Shown here: positions 56,699 through 64,000 of the stretch, one piece after another | Numbering within the stretch: the first letter of the stretch is position 1 | How the letters are laid out: every line of letters begins with the position of its first letter | NCBI GenBank assembly: GCA_020736575.1 | Contig: JAGPYM010000001.1 | Coordinates: forward strand, 2,294,001-2,358,000 | Length of the DNA stretch: 64,000 bases | Direction of reading: 5' to 3' | Origin: Thelonectria olida | Lineage: Eukaryota; Ascomycota; Sordariomycetes; Hypocreales; Nectriaceae | Notes under the pieces: model-generated | The model's database searches: none | Told to the model about the DNA's origin: nothing | What the model saw: the letters and a program-made list of their open reading frames with translations, nothing else | Translations under genes and position numbers: made by a program

Positions 56699-58518
56699 CT
56701 AGGCGGCGGCAATGACAGCAGGGGTGGTGGTGGCGGCCACGTTCTCGGGCTTGACCTCCTCGGTCTTGGTCTCTTCAGTGGCGGGAGTCTCCGCAGCAAC
56801 CTTGGACTCCTCGGCCTTGACCTCATCAGCGGGCTTAGTCTCGTCCTTGGACTCCTCCTTGATGGGCTCCTCAGCAGCCTTCTCCTCGGCGGGCTTCTCC
56901 TCGGTCTTGGAGGTCTTGCGGTTGATGGTAGCACGGAGCTTGGAGAAGGGGCTCTTGCTGGCCTTCTCCTCACCCTCGGCGGGAGCAGGTGACTTGTCAC
57001 GCTTCCCGAAGGCGAAGGGGAGAGAAGACTTGCGCTTCTCCTTGATCTCTTTCTTGGGCTCAGCGGCGGGAGAGGTGGCAGGGGCCTCAGTGGTCTCAGC
57101 AGGAGTGTCCACAGGGGCAGTGACGTCGACGGCGAGGGGAGTGGTGGCCTCGACAGGAGGGATCACAGGAGCGGTCTCAGCAGCCTCAGCCTCCTTAGGG
57201 GCATCGACGGGCTCAGTGGGCTTGAGCTCGGGGGTCTTCTTCTCCTTCTTTGAGAAGACGTTACCGAAGAAGCTGTTGCGCTTAGAGGCGGAGGGCTTCT
57301 CCTTAGGGGACTCAACAGGGGTCTCTTCAGTCTTGACTTCCTCAGTGGCGAGGGCGGGGGCGGGGGCAGGAACAACCTCTTCGGCGGGCTTGTCCTCGAC
57401 AACAGGGGGCACCTCAATCTTGGGAGTCTCCTCAACGGCTTTGACCTCCTCGGCAGCAGGAGCTGCCTCCTCAGCGACAACGGGGGTCTCCTCGGCAGGC
57501 TTGGTCTCCTCCTTCTTCTCCTCCTTCTTGCCGAAGCCGAAGAAAGAAGCGCGCTTACGGCTGGCTGATCGGCGCTTGGGCTCCTCAGACTTGACCTCCT
57601 CCTTCTTGCGCTCGTCAACGACCTCCTCCTTGGGGGCCTCCTCGGTGGCTGGGGCAACCTCCTCAGTCTTGGGGGCTTCAACAACAGGGGCCTCAACCGG
57701 CGTCTCCTCCTTCTTGACGACAGGAGCAGGCTTGAAGGTCTCGATAGTCTGCTTGTAGGTCTCGGACTCAGTCACGGTGGTGGCGAGCTCCTTGGCCTCT
57801 GCAATCTTGAGCTTCAGCTGAGAGACCCAGTTGTCACGCTCAGAAGCGTTGGCAGCCTTGAAGGTGTGCTTGTTGCCCTTGGAGGTGAAGTGGAACTTGT
57901 GAGAGCCGTCGGTCTCGGGCTCGGTGGCATCGGCCTGTGGGGTCGGGCGATTAGCTATGCACGTCGGCAGTTGGGGGCTTTGGTGGAGCTGAAGCTTACC
58001 AGGCTGATGACGCTAGAGGGAGCCTTCTTGTCACCAACGAAGAGAAGCCCCTTGCCGGTCTCGGTAGCCCAAGCAATGTTTGTGTGAGCAGTCTCGGCAG
58101 ACTTCTCGGCCTTGAGGTAGGCAGCGAGGGCCTTTGCCTCGACAGCCTCGACACCGAAGAAGAAGAACTCCTTGCTGGCGATAAGGTTCCTGTGGGGTGG
58201 CATTAGCAAAACACGTCGCCGACAACGTCAACAAGCCGCAAGGAACGCTTACTTGGGGAAGCTGAGGCCCTGGGCCTTGTGGCTCAGGTGACCCTCCTCG
58301 ACGGGCTTGACCTCCTCCTTGGGCTCCTCAGCCTTGGGCTCCTCGGTAGCGGCGGTGACCTCCTCCGCAGGCGTGTTCTCGACAGCGGGAGTCTCCTCCG
58401 TTTTGGCGGTCTCCTCGACGGGCTTCGTCTCGGTTGGGGTAGGCTCGACGGGAGCGATGGTGGTCTCGGGCTTGGTCTCGAGAGGGACCTCGACGTTCTT
58501 CTTCTGTTCTTCGGCCAT
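56699..58518 (-). CDS. meu6: Meu6-type PH-domain protein with charged tail
   Basis: Three exons on the minus strand (58518-58253, 58189-58000, 57934-56699) give 563 residues. The first 80 residues are Glu/Pro/Thr-rich. Residues about 88-175 form a pleckstrin-homology-like domain: NLIASKEFFFFGVEAVEAKAL, then KGLLFVGDKKAPSSVISL, then the DGSHKFHFTSKGNKHTFKAA strands, ending in the capping helix NASERDNWVSQLKLKIAEAK. The rest is a long Glu/Lys/Ala/Pro low-complexity tail. Within it, short basic-aromatic patches recur (RASFFGFGKKEEKK, RNSFFGNVFSKKEKK, SSLPFAFGKRDKS, SPFSKLRATINRKTSK). This layout matches the fungal family named after fission yeast Meu6. The function is poorly known; PH domains often bind phosphoinositides, but that is not shown here. 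Confidence 0.82.
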
Positions 58519-59053
58519 TATGAAAAGCGGAATGGGGTATCAAAGGAGATTGGGTATCACAACAAACAAAGACGTTGGTATAAAAGAAAAGAAAAAGAAA
58601 TCCAGAACAAGGCGTTGGACTGGACAGAGTCGTTGGACAGAAGAATTCTGGGTAGAGCAGGAGGAGGGAGGAAAGAGGAAGGGTAGAAGCAGTGGGACGC
58701 TCGGGGTTCTTATTTGTTGTCGTGTGGTGGGCGTGACAAGAGGGCGACGGGTGAGGAGGGAGAGCAAGAAGCAGAGAGAGGGAGAGAGGGTGGGAGTGGA
58801 CGCTTCGTCTGGGGGGTGCAAGTAGTGGGAACTTGCGGTGGGTTCCATGTTAGGGCGTGATGGCGGGTGTGTGGGCTTTTGCTCCAGTAGGTTTGGGCGA
58901 CGGGGGTAGCTCTTTTAGTGGGCTTCAATGGACGACGGCCAGCATGGGATAACTAGCGTGCTAGCGGATGGACAACTGACAGTGGATGGATGTGCTCTTG
59001 GTTTGTTTTCATGAATGAAGGAGTGTATGTACTATGTGTTATTCAAAGGGGGT

Positions 59054-59130
59054 GTTTTTTTCTTCTTCTTTTTTTTTTTTCTCTTCTTCTTCTTCTTCTT
59101 CTTCATCATCATTTTCTTCCCTTCTTCTAC
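59054..59130 (+). repeat. CTT/T-rich microsatellite
   Basis: T and CTT repeats interrupted by ATC units, in the plus-strand flank of the PH-domain gene. Simple sequence. Confidence 0.8.
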
Positions 59131-61943
59131 TTGTTGCTAGGTCATGTTCCCCTTCCGCGTCCAGGAGAGTGCCACCGAATCGCATCGGGAGAGCTTGAGC
59201 GAGATGGATGACAAGGAGGAAAGCCGAGCCAGGGCCAGGTCAAACGAACAGGGGCCAACAGATTTTTGGCTTCCCTTGGCCTGGGGTGAAGACAGCGTAA
59301 TTATAGGTTTCATTGGTATCAACTGTGCTGTATCCGTGGGACCATCTCCTCTGCTCCGTACCTGCGAGCTGCTTCGTGCATGTGGTGACCGCAATGCCAT
59401 GTTGTTGCCCCCATCAGTCCTGGCACTGCGTTTGGCTCGATGCTCCCGCTCGTTATCTTGAAGTACCCGTGGTTCGGATCCGTCCTCACGGCCTGGGAAT
59501 GACTCGAGAACCGTTTGAATTGATCCAAAGACGATGAAGGTACCCTTGTTTGAAGCCCTACGCCTGCCCTGACTAATAAACGACATGTCGGTTGGTACCT
59601 GAGGCGGACTTGGCTAACAGGGGGTCGTCGCCGCTCCCCATCCGTCTCCGTACGACGTCAAAATTGTCACTGTATGAGCATGAGTCGGGTGGTAATTTTG
59701 TTATTAAACGGTACGAGACAGCAGTTCGTTCACTGCTGGTGATGGATGTGTATCAGTGAATGGCGCTGAGGTTGCGCTACACGCACGTGCGAGGCACGAA
59801 GCGATAGTATGGATGGGGCCGCGGTGGAGGCCTGGGCCAGTGTCATGCTTCCCATCTGTCCATCCCCTTTATTATCACCATGGAGGAGAGCGAGTCTTAT
59901 CACCCAAACAACCGCAAATTAGGTACCATTCAAGATGGGAATCCATCCGTCGACAACCGAAAAGACCTGCCTCTTGCATGTCTACTGCTCCGGACAGACG
60001 ACGTAGCAGTACCTGGATGCACTGTTTGCACCTTCAAACGCTTCTTTGCCCTCTCCTCAGCCCTGATCCTCTCCAGTTGGGGCCCAAGATGCTCCTGGCC
60101 CGAGCGTACATGAAGCGAGTGGGACTGAAATTGCAGAAGAGAAAGAGGCGGGACTCATCCCGTCCGTCTCGTTCAACTTGGCTGTCGAGGCGGCTTCCAT
60201 TCAGAGTTCCAGATTGAGACGTGCAACCAACGAGCGCTAGCCGCCGAGAAGCAGAGGACTTACCGTAGTGGCACTTTCAACGTACCTTCAGCTGCCACGT
60301 ACCAAGGACGAAGTACACGTCTGCTATTATCGTGCAGACCCTTACTTGCTACTCGAACATTCGTTGGGGTCACTTTTTGCGAAGGAGAGATACGAGCCCG
60401 GGTGGAGGTTTGGATACTGCGTGCCTCAGCTCATGAGCTTGACGCCGCCATCCACATGAAACCTCTCGATTAAGCACCACTAAAACAACATGTTCGAGGC
60501 AAAGATAAAACAAGCCCCCCGTTCGTCAACGCAGCACTCCGTAAACTGATTACATACTTGGCTCAGTGCGTACGTCGTACGAAGTACGTATTCACGGATC
60601 AGATGGAGCTCTCCATCTCCCGTATCCCCGGCCGTTTCTTTGCCGTCATCTCTCTTCCCCTTTTCTGAGGTGACGGGAAATCATGGCCGAATCGTCCTGG
60701 CGCGGAACCACGCCCGCCAGTTGAGCAGCGTCTCTTCCCAATCCCGACGAAGTAAAGTCTCAACCAACCTGGATGATCCTCCAGGGGGTGAAGGGGGTAC
60801 TGGTACCGTTGTTGGTAGTGGTGAAGGCTTGTACGTACTACGTAGTAGTATGAATGCCACCTACCGTTGCCCTTGTATTCGTCTGGAGGACTGGGTACCT
60901 CTGCTGTTGAATGTTGAGAAGAAACACAGGGGACTTTATGCTCCATACAACTGCGGCGTGAGTCAGAAGTATATTTCGTTAGCCTGAGCATTGCTAGACG
61001 GGAAAGCCACTGTGCATTGTGCAACTGCCTGGCGTCAGGCTCTGTCAGGCCTAATTAGTTCCGTCCACCTGCATCTGCAGTAAGGAAGGTACGTACTCCG
61101 TGGTCAGTGAACGAACGGGACGTCTTCTGACCGGAACCTGCCACAAATCACGAACCTACCGACGACATCACATTCAGGTCTTCCCACTGCCACGAAGATA
61201 CCTCGTACAGGTGCCACTGTTTGTTTCTTGGCTTGCATCTCATCAACCGACCGACCGACCGACCGGCTGACTCACAGCAGAAACACACAGACTGGCGTTG
61301 CAAAATTTCACACACAGTTTGTTCCTATGGCGAATTGGGAGCGGGTCATCTTCAATATTCGCAAATCATCAAATCTCACTTGCAAGCGCCGGTTTTCTTT
61401 TTTAGCACCGCAACTTGGCAAAGGGACCCAGTGTTGCCAGGCCAAGTCAAACCACACCATCCACCATCCAATATCGATCTTCAACCGCTTGCCAATAGTA
61501 CCGGCATTCATTCCCCACAAGACGACCTCACCTTGTGTCAGTTCCATGCCGACAGACGACGCCCAAGACTTCTTCTTTTCTCATTTGGTCAGTTGCCCTC
61601 CCTGCTTTCGCTTGTTCGGGGATAACTGCTATTAATAATAACAACAATCGATGAGCTACTTGGTGCAATAGTCTCCCTGCGATACTCAGCTGGTCCTTTC
61701 AGCCCCTCGTTGTCTCGCCCACACGTCCTCCTCCTCCCTGACTGAGTCCGGGGCTGCTCGGTCCCTTGCCCTTGCGCATGGATCATGCCCACTTGAAATA
61801 ATCTCCCTAGTCCCTGGTCTCTGCCGCCCCTGTTCCTCCGATACCGACAAATGATCTGTGCTGGCTCTTCGTACTTTTTATCAACCGCCTTGGACCTTGA
61901 CTTGTGGATCGCCATTCATCAAAAGAGGACAAACAAGGCAACC

Positions 61944-62002
61944 GAAAGAAAAAAAAAAAGAAAAGAAAAGAAAGAAAAAAAAGAGAGAGAGAGAGAGAGA
62001 GA
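61944..62002 (+). repeat. A-rich / GA microsatellite
   Basis: A-runs with G spacers passing into a perfect GA dinucleotide run (61982-62002). Simple sequence; frames through it give Lys/Arg/Glu artefact peptides. Confidence 0.85.
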
Positions 62003-63860
62003 CAATCTCCAAGCAGGGGTGGAAATGTTTCGACACGTATCTCTCTCTCAACACCACCTCTCTCGCCGACATTGGCTGGTCTTGGCTTGCCCTTGGGCCG
62101 CCTTGGACTCTTGGCCCCCTCTGCTCATGTGTGCTGCTTGGGTGGCATTGAGACCCAGCCAATTACGAGTTTCTGACGGAACAATAATTACAGTACCTAC
62201 AATACTGCAGCAATTTCAATTGTCAGAGAAAGAGTGCTGGTCCCATCAACGACGCATATTCCTTACCCTGAATGGCTGACACTCGGAGTAATCTCTTCCT
62301 TGCGCCTGCGGTTCGCCAGTTGAGTGGCGTTCGAAAGCCATCTGCAAATATCTGGTGCACAACTGCATGGCAAACTACCAACGAGATATCTGGACTCGTG
62401 CCCTGTGGGCTTTTTCTTCTGACGGGGCTTGGGATAATAGAACCTTTCTGGTGAGGCCTTGGGGACCTTGACCATGCACGCAAATGTCAGGCCAGGTCAT
62501 GTCATGTCAGGTCACGTTCTCCCGTTGCCTCAAAGCGCCACCCTCCAAACTTGCCTGACCAGTCACTGTCCACCGCCGACCCTCCATCATAACCAGATGG
62601 GACCCAGGTCCTCAGTCAGCCAATCTTCAGCATTGATGAAGCAGCGTCTCATCGGCCTGTCTTGTTTGTTTTGGACCTGTCTTGATACGACTTGGTTGAG
62701 AGTAGCCCGCAGTCCTGCCTTGCAACCACTAACTAGCTATTACGACGCCGTAATAAACGGAGTTTGCCTTACGGCGCTCTGCCATAGGGTATATCTTGCG
62801 AGCGATGATTGTCATTGATCACCTGGCCTTGAGATATTCTAGGCCGTTTGCGACAACATAGAGGGTACATTCTCGTTCGCCTCTAGTCGTCCACCGGAAG
62901 CACACGAGCAACGGGTCATGACGACAACTCGTTCCCCGCCACTGTCGAATTTTGGCTGGTTATCGCGGGGTTGAAGTGAAGATGCATATCAGTCTCACCA
63001 AGAAGTTTCTTTCTGCCATTTTGAATTTGTCCCTCTCTCTCCACTCACACCTGATATTCAGCAGCCAATCCCCGTGGCCTTGAACAGTTAATTCGCCCGG
63101 TTTCATGCAGGTTTGCAACAAATCCACCCATCCACGAGGAAGTGGTTGACACCCTTCCATTCCCGCACATATCAGCCACTCAACGGATCAAGTCGAGCTA
63201 GAGCCTCAGCTCGTGGCTGATGGCTCCCACGCAGGGTCCGGGTGACTCTTGGTCAAGGTGGCGTCCGAGGCCGACGTATCAGTAACGATTCTGCACGCAT
63301 ATACTTCCGGCTTTGGCCTATTTTCCACAATTCGTGCATGTCAGCGCTCTCCGAATGATCACTGTGTGTGAGCTTGGCCAGATTTTGGACAAAGCCTCCC
63401 GCCCCTTCAACGGGCGGTCGGGCGATTTTCATTCCTCCATAGGCTCCTCGAGTCAGTTCGTCAAAAGAATAATGCCCGCGGAGCTGCCAGTGGCTGTTCC
63501 GTCGTTAACTAGGAGGTCTTTGGTGAAACATGCAGATGATGCCGTTGTTCGGGGGATCATCGCCGCCGAGGCACTCTCGACGGAAGGTTACGACGGCGGC
63601 GGCAACGATGGCCAAGCCCCCTTGTGCGACCTGTGCTTGTCCTCGTGCATGGGCTGAGCGACTGAGGTGCTCGGGGAATGTGCAATACTGGCGGTAAGAC
63701 GAAGAGTGAGTGTTGGAGGGGTCCTGGATGCACGTATCCGAATATGCCACTTCTATGCATCTACCCCTATTGTTGAGGCGCCTGGCTTTGAGACCTGTGA
63801 CCTGACACGATGATCTACGGATCTGGGACTCTCGCCACAGAGGTTTGAACAACAAAATCA

Positions 63861-64000
63861 ATGGCGGTCACGTCGAATAGACACATGGACGATGTTACTG
63901 TTACAAACCAAGAGGAGCAAGAGTTACGAGAAACGACAGTACGAATAGCCTGGGCGGCATTGTGCACCACCGCGATCACCGCACACGGCCCTCTGGTGGG
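63861..64000 (+). CDS. possible 5' end of a gene running off the window
   Basis: ATG 63861 opens a frame that stays open to the right edge (46 codons). It reads a polar, acidic N-terminus (DDVTVTNQEEQELRE) and then a mildly hydrophobic stretch (IAWAALCTTAITAHGPL). The preceding bases AACAAAATCA give an A-rich context. No family can be called from so little, and chance openness over this length is quite possible. Confidence 0.25.
   Translation, partial: MAVTSNRHMDDVTVTNQEEQELRETTVRIAWAALCTTAITAHGPLV

Larger units (their letters stand above)
58519..63860. other. gene-poor intergenic DNA
   Basis: More than 5 kb without a supported gene. The left 400 bases are the leader and promoter of the PH-domain gene. 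Palindrome-rich spots containing GTACGTAC and TACGAAGTAC lie at 60568-60592 and 60825-60850. Open frames are short, on both strands, and without motif or splice support. Confidence 0.5.

Noticed and set aside
56712..57758. 348-codon plus-strand Ser/Val/Ala-rich frame
   Set aside because: It is the exact antisense of the Meu6-type tail; biased GAG/GCC codons on the true strand keep the complement open.
59137..59586. 149-codon minus-strand frame
   Set aside because: Ser/Arg-rich without domain, and an overlapping plus-strand frame of similar quality exists; no coding evidence.

Overview
The window reads as nuclear DNA of a filamentous ascomycete, most likely a Sordariomycete close to Hypocreales. 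The reasons are short introns of about 50-80 nt with GT..AG ends and CTAAC-type branch sites, long pyrimidine-rich leaders, a tRNA-Val interrupted by a tiny intron, and recognisable fungal proteins (a LaeA-like methyltransferase, L-arabinitol dehydrogenase, a SUR7-type membrane protein, a hybrid histidine kinase, a Meu6-type PH protein). No ribosomal RNA, CRISPR array or intact transposon was seen. Gene density is low: about 13 well-supported protein genes and one tRNA, with several gene-free stretches of 4-10 kb.

Layout. 1-1817 is the end of the TFIIA large subunit gene (+), with an apparent one-base frameshift in a C run. 1818-11552 is almost 10 kb without a convincing gene; it holds a compound microsatellite, short dispersed palindromes and a pyrimidine-rich open stretch. 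11553-12836 is a seven-exon LaeA-like methyltransferase (+). After a 2.7 kb gap come ATP synthase subunit g (-, 15496-16178) and L-arabinitol 4-dehydrogenase (-, 16778-17966). 17967-21873 is empty apart from candidate XlnR/Xyr1-type sites. 21874-22121 (-) is a 61-residue secreted four-cysteine peptide. 23450-26850 (-) is an Rtt10/WDR6-type WD40 protein and 27519-28502 (-) a SUR7-family membrane protein. A 7 kb gap follows, whose right part looks like a long leader for a PPZ-type phosphatase (+, 35528-37248).

The middle is denser. An RGG-rich protein with a likely mitochondrial presequence (+, 38072-39295) converges on the mitochondrial ribosome recycling factor (-, 39490-40436). Then come tRNA-Val(UAC) (-) with a decayed tRNA half beside it, succinate-semialdehyde dehydrogenase (-, 41567-43323) and a four-span membrane protein of unknown role (-, 43963-44921). 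After 5.7 kb of mostly leader-like DNA lies a 1502-residue hybrid histidine kinase (+, 50604-55165), then a Meu6-type PH-domain protein (-, 56699-58518). The last 5 kb are gene-poor, with a possible gene start at the right edge.

The genes do not form a biosynthetic cluster. Most are housekeeping: transcription, tRNA modification, mitochondrial energy and translation, carbon metabolism, cortex and signalling. The less ordinary items are the secreted four-cysteine peptide, the RGG mitochondrial protein, the isolated LaeA-like methyltransferase and the repeated palindromic 9-mer TACGAAGTA. All coordinates and splice sites were read by eye; no search was run.
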